Assembly: GCF_000178995.1 (NCBI RefSeq)
Contig: NZ_ADVZ01000001.1
Location: 1,646,001 to 1,710,000 of the forward strand
Source: Afipia sp. 1NLS2
Lineage (GTDB): Bacteria > Pseudomonadota > Alphaproteobacteria > Rhizobiales > Xanthobacteraceae
DNA length: 64,000 nucleotides
Reading direction: 5' to 3'
The translations under genes and the position numbers were made by a program. Shown here one piece after another: positions 54,865 to 63,658 of this stretch. Each line of letters begins with the position of its first letter. Position 1 is the stretch's first letter. The notes beneath the pieces were generated by a model. That model had not been told where the DNA came from, made no database searches, and worked only from the letters and a program-made list of their open reading frames with translations.

Positions 54865-56282
54865 GGGCGTGCAATGCTTTCCGTGGGTGAGAATGTGTCC
54901 GCGATCCGGGCGATCAGGCGCGTTGCGACATCGTCCTTGCTCATGGCGGGCCAGCTTTCCGGCGCGGCCCGGTCCTTCATGAAAATCTGTACAGCGTTGC
55001 TGTCGCCGCCCATGATACCGGTTGCGGGTGACACGTCGTTGGCGACGATCCAGTCGCAGCCTTTGCGCGCGAGTTTCGCAGCGGCGTTTTCCGCGACATG
55101 CTCGGTCTCGGCGGCGAAGCCGATCACCAGTGGCGGCCGGTTCGATGTCCGTTTGGCGACGGTGGCGAGGATGTCGGGATTCTCCACCATTTCGAGCGGC
55201 GGCATGCCGTGCGCGGTTTTCTTGATCTTCTCCGCGCCTGCATTGGCAACGCGCCAGTCCGCGACGGCGGCGGCGAAGATCGCGATATCGGCGGGAAGAG
55301 CGCGTTCGACCTCGGCCAGCATGTCGCGTGCGGCTTCGACGCGAATGGTTTTGACGCCTTGCGGGTCGGGCAGGTTCACTGGGCCGGACACCAGCACCAC
55401 CTCCGCGCCAGCCTCTGCGGCTGCTGCGGCAATGGCGTAGCCCTGTTTGCCGGAGGATCGGTTGGCGATGTAGCGCACCGGGTCGATCGGCTCGTGCGTG
55501 GGCCCCGCCGTGATCAGCACGCGCCGGCCCTGCAAAATTGGAGGGTGCGCAGGCTGTAGCAAAGCGAGCGCGCGCGTCGCGATCTCCACGGGCTCTGCCA
55601 TCCGCCCAAGGCCTGCTTCGTTGGCTTCCGCCATCTCGCCGCGGTTCGGGCCAATGAGGATGCGGCCGTCGCGGACAAGCTGGGCGACATTGCGCTGTGT
55701 GGCGGCGTTGTTCCACATCGCCGGATTCATCGCGGGCGCGAGCAGCACCGGCTTGCTGGTTGCAAGCAGAATGGCGCTGGCGAGATCGTCGGCCAGGCCC
55801 TGCGCCATCTTCGCCATCAGGTCAGCAGTCGCGGGTGCGACCACTACGAGATCGCAATGGCGCGCGAGGCGAATGTGCCCGGCGTCGAACTCGCTCTCGG
55901 CATCGAACAAGTCAGTGTAGCAGCGATTGTTCGCGAGTGCGCTGGCACTCAATGCGGTGACGAATTTTTCCGCCGCCCGCGTCAGCACGCAACGGACCTC
56001 ACAGCCGCGCTCCTTCAGGCGGCGGATCAGGTCGAGCGCCTTGTAGGCGGCAATGCCGCCGCCGATGATGAGGGTGACGCGGTGGCGTGCCTGTCCCGGC
56101 TCAGGGTGCGGGACTTCCAAAACAGATGAGTTGGGTCGTACCGGCAAAGCCTCGCCTTGCGCCGCGGCTTGCCGCAGGATCACCCGAACCTCGTCCTCAA
56201 CCGAACGGCCGCTCTGGGCCGCGCGCAGCTTCAGCGCGGTCTTGATGTCGTCGTCGAGCTTGCGGACGGTGAGGCTGGCCAT
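54861..56282 (-). CDS. coaBC: CoaBC (PPCDC/PPCS) with an N-terminal FitA-like ribbon-helix-helix domain
   Basis: 473 residues. Residues about 68-250 are the flavin decarboxylase CoaC ([35 protein letters not shown]) and about 255-473 the CoaB ligase ([42 protein letters not shown]), the two steps from phosphopantothenate to 4'-phosphopantetheine. The first ~40 residues, [20 protein letters not shown] followed by [19 protein letters not shown], match FitA-type RHH antitoxins (N. gonorrhoeae FitA as I recall it starts MASVVIRNL), including Arg7 in the DNA-contacting strand. A linker of about 25 residues joins them. No ATG or GTG start with an SD lies inside the linker, so the fused form is the likely product. 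A palindrome precedes the gene. Confidence 0.9.
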   Translation of the reverse strand: MASLTVRKLDDDIKTALKLRAAQSGRSVEDEVRVILRQAAAQGEALPVRPNSSVLEVPHPEPGQARHRVTLIIGGGIAAYKALDLIRRLKERGCEVRCVLTRAAEKFVTALSASALANNRCYTDLFDAESEFDAGHIRLARHCDLVVVAPATADLMAKMAQGLADDLASAILLATSKPVLLAPAMNPAMWNNAATQRNVAQLVRDGRILIGPNRGEMAEANEAGLGRMAEPVEIATRALALLQPAHPPILQGRRVLITAGPTHEPIDPVRYIANRSSGKQGYAIAAAAAEAGAEVVLVSGPVNLPDPQGVKTIRVEAARDMLAEVERALPADIAIFAAAVADWRVANAGAEKIKKTAHGMPPLEMVENPDILATVAKRTSNRPPLVIGFAAETEHVAENAAAKLARKGCDWIVANDVSPATGIMGGDSNAVQIFMKDRAAPESWPAMSKDDVATRLIARIADTFSPTESIARP

Positions 56283-56298
56283 GCGTCAGCCTAGCATG

Positions 56299-56336
56299 TG
56301 ATTGCAATGCAATCAAATTTTTCTAGAGTGATTGCA
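56299..56336 (-). promoter_or_regulatory. Palindrome and spaced inverted repeat in front of coaBC (putative RHH operator)
   Basis: Between ubiB and coaBC (55 bp) lies TGATTGCAATGCAATCA (56299-56315), a perfect 17-bp palindrome, and a third copy of the half-site TGATTGCA at 56329-56336. The inner pair gives TGCAATCA-N13-TGATTGCA. From memory the FitA operator half-sites are TGCTATCA/TGATAGCA, one base different. The site begins 16 bases upstream of the coaBC start codon, where an autorepressor would bind. Confidence 0.6.
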
Positions 56337-56337
56337 T

Positions 56338-57906
56338 CTAGAAGGAAATCCAGAGAAATCCAAGCAGACTCAACGCAATAATCCAGAGCGCCACTGTCTC
56401 CCAATGCCGCCCGCGCCGCTCCGATCGCCCCAAGGCGGCTATCGTATCTGGCGACAGCACCAGTCCATCGCGGGTCATGGCCTCGAATTGCTCCAGCGCG
56501 GCGACCGAGCGCGCGGCAATGGCGGGCAGACCGAAGAGAATGCGGCCAAGGTCACCCGCGCCGCTCGCGGCCTGCTGGATACGGCCAAGCGGGCCGAGGT
56601 TGCGCTCGATCCACTCACGCACCACGGGTTCGGCGGTCTTCCAGATGTCGAGTTTGGGGTCGTAGGAGCGCGCGACGCCCTCCACCACCACCATGGTCTT
56701 TTGCAGCAGGATCAGTTCAGGCCGCGTCCGCATGTCGAACAGGCCGGTGACTTCGAGCAGCAGTGTGAGCAATTTCGCCATCGAGATTTCGTCGGCGGCG
56801 CGGTTGTGGATCGGCTCGCCGATGGCGCGAATGGCTTGTGCGAAATTCTCCACCGAATGATGCGAGGGCACGTAACCCGCCTCGAAATGTACTTCCGCGA
56901 CCCGGCGATAATTGCGGGTGATGAAGCCGTAGAGAATTTCGGCGAGGAACTGCCGCTCCTTCAGTCCGAGCCGGCCCATGATGCCGAAATCGACGGCTAC
57001 GAGTCGTTCGTTGCTGTCGACGAACAGGTTGCCCGGATGCATGTCGGCGTGAAAGAAGCCGTCGCGCAGCGCGTGACGGAGGAAATTCTGGATCACCTTG
57101 CGACCGAGCGCGGGCAGGTCGAGATTTGCGGCCTCTAACCGGGCGCGGTCGTTGAGCGCGATGCCCTCGATCCACTCCATCGTCAGGACATGATGGCTGG
57201 TGCGGTCCCAATCGACGGTTGGCACGCGGAAGTCGGAATCCTCGCGCGTGTTTTCCGCCATCTCCGAGAGCGCCGCTGCCTCGATGCGCAGATCCATTTC
57301 CATGGCGACCGAGCGCGCCAGCGTCTCGATGATCTCGGTCAGGCGCAGCCGCCGCGCTTCGGATGAAACGCCCTCCGCCTTGCGCGCGGCGTAGCGGAAT
57401 GCATTGAGGTCATGGTTGAAGCGCGCGCCGACATTGGGGCGCAGAATCTTGACGGCGACGGGGCGCGTGCCGTTGATGTCCGAAACCTCGGCGCGATGCA
57501 CCTGTGCGATGGAAGCGGCAGCAACGGATTCGCCGAAATGCGAAAATACTGATGTAATGGGCTTTTCCAAGCCCATCTCGACCACGGCGATGGCCTGGTC
57601 CTGCGGAAACGGCGGCAGACGATCCTGAAGACTCTCGAGGTCGCGCGCCATCGCGACGCCGACGACGTCGGGGCGTGTTGCGAGAAATTGTCCGAGCTTG
57701 ACGTAAGTGGGACCTAATCGCGTCAACGCGTGCGACAGTCGCGCGCTGGATTTCGTACCCCGGCGTTCGATCAGGCGCGCGGCGCGGATCGCGGCCTGCG
57801 CGGGTGGAGGCAAGGGCGAGGGGTCGACGACGCCGAACACGCCTTCGCGCGCGAACACGAAAGCGGCGTGCGCAAGCCGGGTGATGTGCATGAGCGAAGA
57901 AATCAC
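56338..57906 (-). CDS. ubiB: Ubiquinone biosynthesis accessory kinase UbiB
   Basis: 522 residues. UbiB/ADCK proteins are atypical kinases that support the Coq/Ubi complex, perhaps by extracting lipid precursors with ATP. The KxGQ motif is in [17 protein letters not shown], the Ala-rich nucleotide loop is [14 protein letters not shown], and the C-lobe has [15 protein letters not shown] and [15 protein letters not shown]-terminal membrane helix ([19 protein letters not shown]) anchors it. The start is GTG at 57906 overlapping the ubiE stop as GTGA; an ATG at 57891 is an alternative. It is coupled to ubiE. Confidence 0.93.
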   Translation of the reverse strand: MISSLMHITRLAHAAFVFAREGVFGVVDPSPLPPPAQAAIRAARLIERRGTKSSARLSHALTRLGPTYVKLGQFLATRPDVVGVAMARDLESLQDRLPPFPQDQAIAVVEMGLEKPITSVFSHFGESVAAASIAQVHRAEVSDINGTRPVAVKILRPNVGARFNHDLNAFRYAARKAEGVSSEARRLRLTEIIETLARSVAMEMDLRIEAAALSEMAENTREDSDFRVPTVDWDRTSHHVLTMEWIEGIALNDRARLEAANLDLPALGRKVIQNFLRHALRDGFFHADMHPGNLFVDSNERLVAVDFGIMGRLGLKERQFLAEILYGFITRNYRRVAEVHFEAGYVPSHHSVENFAQAIRAIGEPIHNRAADEISMAKLLTLLLEVTGLFDMRTRPELILLQKTMVVVEGVARSYDPKLDIWKTAEPVVREWIERNLGPLGRIQQAASGAGDLGRILFGLPAIAARSVAALEQFEAMTRDGLVLSPDTIAALGRSERRGRHWETVALWIIALSLLGFLWISF

Positions 57907-58667
57907 AGACGCCAGCCTGAATGCAGCGCGACGATGCCGCCTGAAAAAATCTCATGGGCCACGCGCGAGAACCCGGCATCGCGGATCATCTCCGCGAAGG
58001 TGTCGGGCTTCGGAAACTGGCGAATCGATTCGACCAGATAGCGATAGGATTCGGCATCGCCCGTCACGGCCTTGCCGATCTGAGGAATGATGTTGAACGA
58101 GAAGATGTCGTAGATCTTGTCGAGGCCCGGCATGGTGACCGAGGAGAATTCGAGGCAGAGAAAGCGCGAGCCGGGCTTCAGCACGCGCCAGGCCTCGCGT
58201 AGCGCCAGCGGAATCTGCGGCACGTTACGGATGCCGAACGCGATGGTGTAGGCATCGAAGCTTCTGTCAGCGAAGGCGAGCGCCTCGGCGTTGCCCTCGA
58301 CGAAATCGACGCGATCATCCAGTACCTGGGCCTGTGCCCGCTCGCGGCCTACCGCCAGCATGTCAGTGTTGATGTCGCAGACGGTGGAATGGAAGTTGGG
58401 GCCTGCCGCCTTGGCCGCGCGGAAGGAAATGTCGCCAGTGCCGCCCGCGACATCGAGCATTCTGAAGGGGGCTTCCCCGCGCGGCGGATTGAGCGTTTCC
58501 ACCATCAGGTTCTTCCAGACCCGGTGCAGCCCGCCCGACATCAGGTCGTTCATCAGATCGTAGCGCTTCGCGACGTTGTGGAAGACCTCGTTGACGAGGC
58601 CCTGCTTTTCGCCGGGCGAAACCTCCCGATAGCCGAAATGTGTCGAATTATCTGGCGCTTGGCTCAT
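57903..58667 (-). CDS. ubiE: Ubiquinone C-methyltransferase UbiE
   Basis: 254 residues. It methylates the ring of demethyl-ubiquinone (and menaquinone where present) with SAM. Motifs: [20 protein letters not shown] near the N terminus, SAM-binding [18 protein letters not shown], and [20 protein letters not shown] with FLCLEFSSV. The start at 58667 (MSQAPDN) was chosen; the frame continues to 58691. It is divergent from mutM over 77 bases and overlaps ubiB, forming a ubiE-ubiB pair that continues, across the putative operator, into coaBC-dut. Confidence 0.95.
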   Translation of the reverse strand: MSQAPDNSTHFGYREVSPGEKQGLVNEVFHNVAKRYDLMNDLMSGGLHRVWKNLMVETLNPPRGEAPFRMLDVAGGTGDISFRAAKAAGPNFHSTVCDINTDMLAVGRERAQAQVLDDRVDFVEGNAEALAFADRSFDAYTIAFGIRNVPQIPLALREAWRVLKPGSRFLCLEFSSVTMPGLDKIYDIFSFNIIPQIGKAVTGDAESYRYLVESIRQFPKPDTFAEMIRDAGFSRVAHEIFSGGIVALHSGWRL

Positions 58668-58716
58668 GTTGGGCTCTCCGGCGGGCACCATAGCGTGGCG
58701 GGCGCAATGGCGCTAT

Positions 58717-58736
58717 CACCTTGGGCGCTCAAGGTG
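58717..58736 (+). promoter_or_regulatory. Hairpin covering the mutM Shine-Dalgarno
   Basis: CACCTTG-GGCGCT-CAAGGTG is a perfect 7-bp stem whose right arm contains AAGGTG, the only purine-rich ribosome binding site for mutM, eight bases before its ATG. It could hold mutM translation low; the role is inferred. Confidence 0.35.
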
Positions 58737-58744
58737 AATCCGAA

Positions 58745-59626
58745 ATGCCCGAATTACCCGAGGTTGAAACGGTCCGCCGCGGTCTGATCCCGGCCATGGA
58801 GGGCGTGCGAATCGCTCGCGTCACGGCCCATCGCGGTGACCTGCGCTTTCCGCTGCAAAAGGATTTTGCGGCCCGCCTGGCCGGCCACGTCATTACCGGG
58901 CTTGGCCGCCGCGCCAAATATCTTTTGGCTGACCTCGATTCCGGCGATGTGCTGTTGATGCATCTGGGCATGTCGGGCTCGTTTCGCGTCATGCAGGGTG
59001 ACAACGGCAAGATACCGGCCGTGTTTCATCATCCGCGCAGCGAGAACCGCACCCACGACCACGTCGTGTTCGAGATGGGCAACGGCGCGGTGATCTCGTT
59101 CAACGATCCGCGCCGCTTTGGCTACATGAAGATCGTGCCGCGCGCGGATCTTGAGGGCGAACCATTCCTCAGGGCGCTCGGCCCGGAGCCGCTCGGCAAT
59201 GCGTTCGACGCGGCCATGCTGGCGCAGGCTTGCGCGGGCAAGAAGACATCTTTGAAGGCCGCGCTGCTCGACCAGCGCGTTGTCGCGGGGCTTGGCAATA
59301 TCTATGTCTGCGAGGCGCTGTTTCGCGCGCATCTGTCGCCAAAGCGTCAGGCGTCCACGCTCGCAACGAAAAGCGGCGCGCCGACCGATCATGCCGTGCG
59401 GCTTGTTGCTGCGATTCGCGCGGTGCTGAACGCAGCCATTGAAGCAGGCGGCTCGTCGCTGCGTGATCACCGCCAGACTTCGGGCGAACTCGGTTATTTC
59501 CAGCACTCGTTTCAAGTCTACGATCGCGAGGGCGAGCCATGCCGCACGCGAGGTTGCCGTGGCACCGTGAAACGCTTTACTCAGAACGGCCGCTCGACCT
59601 TCTGGTGTCCGAGCTGTCAGAAGTAG
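58745..59626 (+). CDS. mutM: Formamidopyrimidine-DNA glycosylase (Fpg)
   Basis: 293 residues. It excises 8-oxoguanine and formamidopyrimidines and cuts the strand by beta/delta elimination. The catalytic proline follows the start methionine ([14 protein letters not shown]), with Glu3 next; the H2TH region has [20 protein letters not shown] and [20 protein letters not shown]. The C-terminal zinc finger is complete: C-x4-C in [10 protein letters not shown] and WCPSCQK. The ATG at 58745 is fixed by the need for Pro2. In many relatives mutM is next to ubiE, as here. A ThiF/MoeB-like gene follows after 12 bases. Confidence 0.97.
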   Translation: MPELPEVETVRRGLIPAMEGVRIARVTAHRGDLRFPLQKDFAARLAGHVITGLGRRAKYLLADLDSGDVLLMHLGMSGSFRVMQGDNGKIPAVFHHPRSENRTHDHVVFEMGNGAVISFNDPRRFGYMKIVPRADLEGEPFLRALGPEPLGNAFDAAMLAQACAGKKTSLKAALLDQRVVAGLGNIYVCEALFRAHLSPKRQASTLATKSGAPTDHAVRLVAAIRAVLNAAIEAGGSSLRDHRQTSGELGYFQHSFQVYDREGEPCRTRGCRGTVKRFTQNGRSTFWCPSCQK

Positions 59627-59638
59627 GTTCCCGATATC

Positions 59639-60439
59639 ATGCTGACCTCCGAAGAACTTGAACGCTATGCCCGCCACATCGTCCTGCGCGAAGTCGGCGG
59701 GCAGGGGCAGGCCGCGCTCAAGGCCGCGAAGGTTCTGGTGATCGGCGCGGGCGGGCTTGGCGCACCGGCCCTGATGTATCTGGCCGCCGCCGGTATCGGC
59801 ACGCTCGGCGTCGTCGACGACGACACCGTGACGCTGTCGAATTTGCAGCGTCAGATCATTCACGCCACGTCCGATGTCGGCCGCCTGAAAACGCAGAGCG
59901 CTGCTGATAGCGTTCGCGCGCTCAATCCGCATGTCGCGTTCGTTACGCATGAGACGCGGCTTGATGCTTCCAATGCGATGGAGATCATCGGCGGCTATGA
60001 CATCGTCGTCGATGGCTCCGACAATTTTACCACGCGCTATCTCGTCTCGGATGCCTGCTACCTTGCTGGAAAGACGCTGATTGCAGGCGCGCTCGGGATT
60101 TTCGACGCCTCGCTGACGACGATCCGCGCGCATGAGAAGAATGCGGATGGTGAGTTCAATCCGACCTATCGCTGCCTGTTTCCGGAAGCGCCGCCGCCGG
60201 GCACGATCCCGACCTGCGAGGAAGCGGGACTTGTCGGTGCGTTCGCGGGCGTGCTGGGTTCGATGATGGCGCTGGAAGCAATTCGCGAGATCGTCGGCTT
60301 CGGCGAAGGGTTGGTCGGCCGCCTATTGATGATCGATGCGCGCGCGATGCGCTTTGAGACGCTGCGCTATGCGCGCGATCCCGCCAACCCGCTCAACGGC
60401 GATCATCCGACGATCAGGGATTTGTCGGCGCACCGCTGA
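59639..60439 (+). CDS. ThiF/MoeB/HesA-family adenylyltransferase
   Basis: 266 residues. The family adenylates the C-terminal glycine of ubiquitin-like sulfur carriers (MoaD, ThiS). The nucleotide fold is VLVIGAGGLGAPALMYLAAA, followed by GVVDDDTVTLSNLQRQIIH, DIVVDGSDNFTTRYLVSDAC and YRCLFPEAPPPGTIPTCEEA. The two CxxC zinc pairs of E. coli MoeB are absent: only isolated cysteines remain at YRCLF and PTCEE. It could be MoeB, ThiF or a cysteine-synthesis paralogue; no moaD, thiS or rhodanese gene is adjacent to decide. It is 12 bases after mutM and ends six bases from a convergent gene. Confidence 0.82.
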   Translation: MLTSEELERYARHIVLREVGGQGQAALKAAKVLVIGAGGLGAPALMYLAAAGIGTLGVVDDDTVTLSNLQRQIIHATSDVGRLKTQSAADSVRALNPHVAFVTHETRLDASNAMEIIGGYDIVVDGSDNFTTRYLVSDACYLAGKTLIAGALGIFDASLTTIRAHEKNADGEFNPTYRCLFPEAPPPGTIPTCEEAGLVGAFAGVLGSMMALEAIREIVGFGEGLVGRLLMIDARAMRFETLRYARDPANPLNGDHPTIRDLSAHR

Positions 60440-60445
60440 GGTGGA

Positions 60446-61444
60446 TCATAGCATGTTCGGCAGCACGCGATCCGGCGGCTTGTGGCCGTCGAGGAAGGTG
60501 CGGATGTTGATGATGACCTTCTCGCCCATGTCGACGCGGCCCTCGATCGTGGCCGAGCCCATATGCGGCAGCAGCACGACCTTGTTGGCCTTGGCAAGGC
60601 GCGCCAGCTTGGGGTGCACGGCGGGTTCGTGTTCGAACACGTCAAGCGCGGCACCGGCGATCTCGCCGTCCTCGATCAGCTTCACCAGCGTCGCCTCGTC
60701 GATGATCTCGCCGCGCGCGGTGTTGATGATGTAGGCGTCCTTGCGGATGAGCTTGAGGCGCCGGGCCGAAAGCAGGTGGTAGGTCGCGGGCGTGTGCGGA
60801 CAGTTCACCGAGATGAAGTCCATCCGCGCCAGCATCTGGTCGAGGCTTTCCCAGTAGGTCGCGCCGAGTTCTTCCTCGATCGCCGGGCTGACGGGACGGC
60901 GGTTGTGGTAGTGGATCTGCATGCCAAAAGCGTGTGCGCGCCGCGCCAGCGCCTGACCGATGCGGCCCATGCCGATGATGCCGAGCCGCTTGCCGCCGAT
61001 CCGATGGCCGAGCATCCAGGTCGGCGACCAGCCGGCCCAGTCGCCACTCGTGAGGATGGCCGCGCCTTCGATCAGTCGCCGCGGCACGGCGAGGATCAGC
61101 GCCATGGTCATGTCGGCGGTGTCTTCGGTGAGCACCTTCGGCGTGTTGGTGACTGTGATGCCGCGCGCGACGGCGGCGGCGACATCGAGATTGTCCACGC
61201 CGTTGCCGAAATGAGCGATCAGGCGCAGCTTGCCGTTGGCATGGCTGAGAATGTCGGCGTCGATCTCATCACTGACGGTCGGCACCAGCACGTCCGCGTT
61301 TTGGACCGCGTCGATCAACTGGGCCTTCGTCATCGGGACATCGTCGATGTTGAGCCGGGTGTCGAACAGTTCGCGCATGCGCGTTTCGGTGCTGTCCGGC
61401 AATTTGCGCGTGACGACGATCAGCGGCTTTTTCTTACCCGACAT
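60446..61444 (-). CDS. D-isomer specific 2-hydroxyacid dehydrogenase (glyoxylate/hydroxypyruvate reductase-like)
   Basis: 332 residues. The NAD(P)-binding fold is KRLGIIGMGRIGQALARRAH with the cofactor-specificity site IHYHNRRPVSP (two arginines, which suggests NADPH). Catalytic residues: Arg in INTARGEIIDEATL, Glu in DVFEHEPAV and His in LLPHMGSATIEGRVDM. It matches the glyoxylate reductase (GyaR) branch, which reduces glyoxylate and hydroxypyruvate in the cytoplasm. The ATG follows AAGGATGAG. It has no metabolic neighbours and ends six bases from the ThiF-like gene, convergent with it. Confidence 0.88.
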   Translation of the reverse strand: MSGKKKPLIVVTRKLPDSTETRMRELFDTRLNIDDVPMTKAQLIDAVQNADVLVPTVSDEIDADILSHANGKLRLIAHFGNGVDNLDVAAAVARGITVTNTPKVLTEDTADMTMALILAVPRRLIEGAAILTSGDWAGWSPTWMLGHRIGGKRLGIIGMGRIGQALARRAHAFGMQIHYHNRRPVSPAIEEELGATYWESLDQMLARMDFISVNCPHTPATYHLLSARRLKLIRKDAYIINTARGEIIDEATLVKLIEDGEIAGAALDVFEHEPAVHPKLARLAKANKVVLLPHMGSATIEGRVDMGEKVIINIRTFLDGHKPPDRVLPNML

Positions 61445-61705
61445 TGCTCATCCTTAAGACCGGATTGTCCGGCGTTCAGTCCGCATTAACCGGCGTGTTC
61501 GAATGTACGAATTGGACTCCGGCTGCAAGGTTTCCCGTTCCTGTGCCCAAGGTGTCCCGCGTTGAAGGCTTCGGTCCTCTCTATCAGAAGGCCGGATCAA
61601 GACAAGAACCAGGATGGCCCGGCGAAGGCAGTTGCGGCGGGATATGGCCCGCGTCTCGTCCGAACGTCTAAGGCCATGGTGCTGCGGTTAAATTACGGAA
61701 TGCGG

Positions 61706-62233
61706 ATGATGGAATTACGGTCTTCGATCTGGGCAATGCTGATGGCGCTCGCAACCTGGGGAATGACGGGCGGAACCGGGCATGCGGCCAAGGATGTGCA
61801 GACCACGAGCGGGTTGCCGGTGCCGCGTTACGTCAGCCTGAAGTCCGATCACGTCAATGTCCGGGTTGGCCCGACCAAGGATCAGGACGTGAGCTGGATC
61901 TACACCCGTGCGGGGCTGCCGGTGGAAGTGACGGCGGAATTCGAGAACTGGCGGCGCGTCCGCGATTCCGAAGGCTCGGAAGGCTGGGTGTATCACTCGC
62001 TATTGTCCGGCCGCCGTACTGCGGTCGTCACCATGAAGACAAAGGGCGAGCTTGCTGCGCTGCGGGATGATCCGAGCGAGGACAGCGCGGTGTCGGCGCG
62101 CCTGCAGGCCGGTGTGATCGCGCAGGTGAAGCGCTGCACCGGGAAGTGGTGCCGTATCACCGGCGAAGGATTTGACGGCTGGATCGAGCAGCAGCGGCTG
62201 TGGGGTGTCTACGCCGACGAGAAGGTGAACTGA
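61706..62233 (+). CDS. Secreted protein with two bacterial SH3 domains
   Basis: 175 residues from the ATG at 61706. A signal peptide (SSIWAMLMALATWGMTGG, cut after HAA) is followed by two SH3-like repeats: YVSLKSDHVNVRVGPTKDQD with PVEVTAEFENWRRVRDSEGS and EGWVYHSLLSG, and a second from about residue 120 (AALRDDPSEDSAVSARLQAG, then CTGKWCRITGEGFDGWI). Such domains often bind peptidoglycan or peptides in the periplasm. Start choice is uncertain: ATGs at 61676, 61700 and 61706 are possible; GGA six bases before 61706 and the signal-peptide layout favour it. It shares a bidirectional terminator with irr. Confidence 0.8.
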   Translation: MMELRSSIWAMLMALATWGMTGGTGHAAKDVQTTSGLPVPRYVSLKSDHVNVRVGPTKDQDVSWIYTRAGLPVEVTAEFENWRRVRDSEGSEGWVYHSLLSGRRTAVVTMKTKGELAALRDDPSEDSAVSARLQAGVIAQVKRCTGKWCRITGEGFDGWIEQQRLWGVYADEKVN

Positions 62234-62263
62234 CTGACCGCCAGTAAATAAATAATCAGGCGC

Positions 62264-62300
62264 AAAAAAAGCCGGCCGGATCATCCGGCCGGCGTTTTTT
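62264..62300. terminator. Bidirectional terminator between the SH3 protein gene and irr
   Basis: GCCGGCCGGA-TCA-TCCGGCCGGC is a perfect 10-bp stem with seven A before it and seven T after it, so it serves the + strand SH3 gene and the - strand irr gene equally. Confidence 0.92.
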
Positions 62301-62331
62301 TGAAAATTGTCGATGCGGCGCAGCGCGCCGT

Positions 62332-62826
62332 TCAGCGCTTCTTGCGCAACCGCACGACCATATCGACGCGGCTGATTTCGTAGCCTTCCGGCACATCCGG
62401 CATCTGCTGCAGCATCAGGTTCTGGTCGGGAATGTCGACCAGCTCGTGATTGCCTTCGAGATAGAAGTGGTGGTGCGCGGTGACGTTGGTGTCGAAATAA
62501 GTCTTGGTGCCGTCGACGCTGACCTGACGCAACAGGCCGGCTTCGGTAAGCTGATTCAGCGTGTTGTAGACGGTTGCGAGCGATACCGGGACCTTGGCAA
62601 GCGTCGCTTCCTCGTACAGCATTTCCGCGGTCAGGTGGCGGTCACCCTTGCCGAACAAAAGCCAGCCGAGCGCCATGCGCTGGCGGGTGGGGCGCAGTCC
62701 GACGGATTGCAACATTTCGTTGACGTCATGCCACGGGCAGCCGGTGAGCACCGGCGCATGGCCATGAACGTATCCATGGACGTGACCGGCATCGGTATGC
62801 CCCTCGGTGCTGTCGATCTCGCTCAC
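62332..62826 (-). CDS. irr: Iron response regulator Irr (Fur family)
   Basis: 164 residues from a GTG at 62826 with AGAGG eight bases upstream; this matches the 163-residue Bradyrhizobium Irr. The frame extends to an ATG at 62881-62883, but that would put a conserved palindrome inside the gene. The heme regulatory motif GCPWHDVNEMLQSVGLRPTR begins near residue 26, the winged helix is RPTRQRMALGWLLFGKGDRH, and the second heme-binding site is AHHHFYLEGNHELVDIP. Irr is degraded when heme is plentiful and represses heme and iron genes when iron is low. A His-rich N terminus (HVHGYVHGHAP) precedes the HRM. Confidence 0.93.
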   Translation of the reverse strand: MSEIDSTEGHTDAGHVHGYVHGHAPVLTGCPWHDVNEMLQSVGLRPTRQRMALGWLLFGKGDRHLTAEMLYEEATLAKVPVSLATVYNTLNQLTEAGLLRQVSVDGTKTYFDTNVTAHHHFYLEGNHELVDIPDQNLMLQQMPDVPEGYEISRVDMVVRLRKKR

Positions 62827-62853
62827 TTTTCGGACCTCTGAAATACGCAACGC

Positions 62854-62872
62854 TTGGAAACTAAGTTTCCAA
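62854..62872. promoter_or_regulatory. 19-bp palindrome upstream of irr
   Basis: TTGGAAACTAAGTTTCCAA is a perfect palindrome around a central A, 28 bases upstream of the irr GTG. It lies in the divergent irr-fabA region and is the size of a Fur-family box. The bound protein is not known. Confidence 0.55.
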
Positions 62873-62896
62873 AGATATGCCATATCGTAGCGAAGG

Positions 62897-62924
62897 ATGC
62901 AACTACATGCAAGTTTTTCGCAAC
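62897..62924. promoter_or_regulatory. Phased GCAA direct repeats upstream of irr
   Basis: ATGCAA (62897), ATGCAA (62907) and CGCAAC (62919) repeat the GCAA core at 10-12-bp steps, on one face of the helix. The Bradyrhizobium irr promoter is known to carry imperfect direct repeats bound by Fur; this could be the equivalent site, which is my inference. Confidence 0.35.
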
Positions 62925-63038
62925 TGGATCAAAGACTTTGATCGAGGGTTCCGGAAAACCAATCGCTGCTTTGCCTGGCTGAAATGGCTATGTTAGGACC
63001 GGTTCGCAACCGGCATCGGGCCGATTGGGGGAGATTCG

Positions 63039-63569
63039 ATGCGCGAGCGGCAAAACAGCTATAATTACGAGGACTTGCTGGCTTGTGGCCGCGGCGAATT
63101 GTTCGGCCCCGGCAATGCCCAATTGCCCTTGCCGCCGATGCTGATGTTCGACCGAATTACCGAGATCTCGGACACCGGGGGCGAATTCGGCAAGGGGGTC
63201 ATCCGGGCGGAGCTCGACGTTAAGCCCGACCTGTGGTTTTTCGGCTGCCACTTCAAAGGCGACCCCGTGATGCCGGGCTGCCTCGGCCTCGATGCGCTGT
63301 GGCAGATGGTCGGTTTTTTCCTTGGCTGGACTGGCGGTGCCGGACGCGGGCGCGCACTTGGCCTTGGCGATCTGAAGTTTTCCGGTCAGGTGCTGCCAAA
63401 CGTCACCAAGGTTCAGTACCACATCGATATGAAGCGTGTGATGCGCTCCAAGCTCGTGCTCGGCGTGGCCGATGGCTGGCTTTCGACCGATGGCGAGATT
63501 ATCTATCGCGCAAGCGATCTGAAGGTCGGGCTTTTTCAACAGGACGCGCCGGCACAGGCCGGAAAGTAA
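63039..63569 (+). CDS. fabA: 3-hydroxydecanoyl-ACP dehydratase/isomerase FabA
   Basis: 176 residues, the standard FabA size. It dehydrates beta-hydroxyacyl-ACP and isomerises trans-2- to cis-3-decenoyl-ACP, which starts anaerobic unsaturated fatty acid synthesis. The active-site histidine and the following helix are [20 protein letters not shown] with [11 protein letters not shown], and the catalytic aspartate is in [18 protein letters not shown] lies six bases before the ATG. It is divergent from irr and followed 89 bases later by fabB, the conserved fabA-fabB pair. Confidence 0.96.
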   Translation: MRERQNSYNYEDLLACGRGELFGPGNAQLPLPPMLMFDRITEISDTGGEFGKGVIRAELDVKPDLWFFGCHFKGDPVMPGCLGLDALWQMVGFFLGWTGGAGRGRALGLGDLKFSGQVLPNVTKVQYHIDMKRVMRSKLVLGVADGWLSTDGEIIYRASDLKVGLFQQDAPAQAGK

Positions 63570-63658
63570 TTCAGTGCGGGAGGTGCCTGGATTAAACTTC
63601 CAGGGCCGGTGAACGGCCGGACACAAGGCCACAACACGGAATCGAGTGAGGCAAAATC

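Noticed and set aside
54406-55716. Apparent 436-residue protein ending in dUTPase, looking like a fusion
   Set aside because: The part upstream of 54864 is coaBC DNA read in another frame; dut has its own ATG overlapping the coaBC stop.
58754-60133. 459-codon open frame on the - strand across mutM and the ThiF-like gene
   Set aside because: It spans two real + strand genes and their intergenic gap, which a real gene on the other strand would hardly do here.
62827-62883. Longer Irr with 19 extra N-terminal residues (MAYLWKLSF...)
   Set aside because: The extra codons contain a perfect 19-bp palindrome, the downstream GTG has an SD, and the shorter form matches known Irr length.
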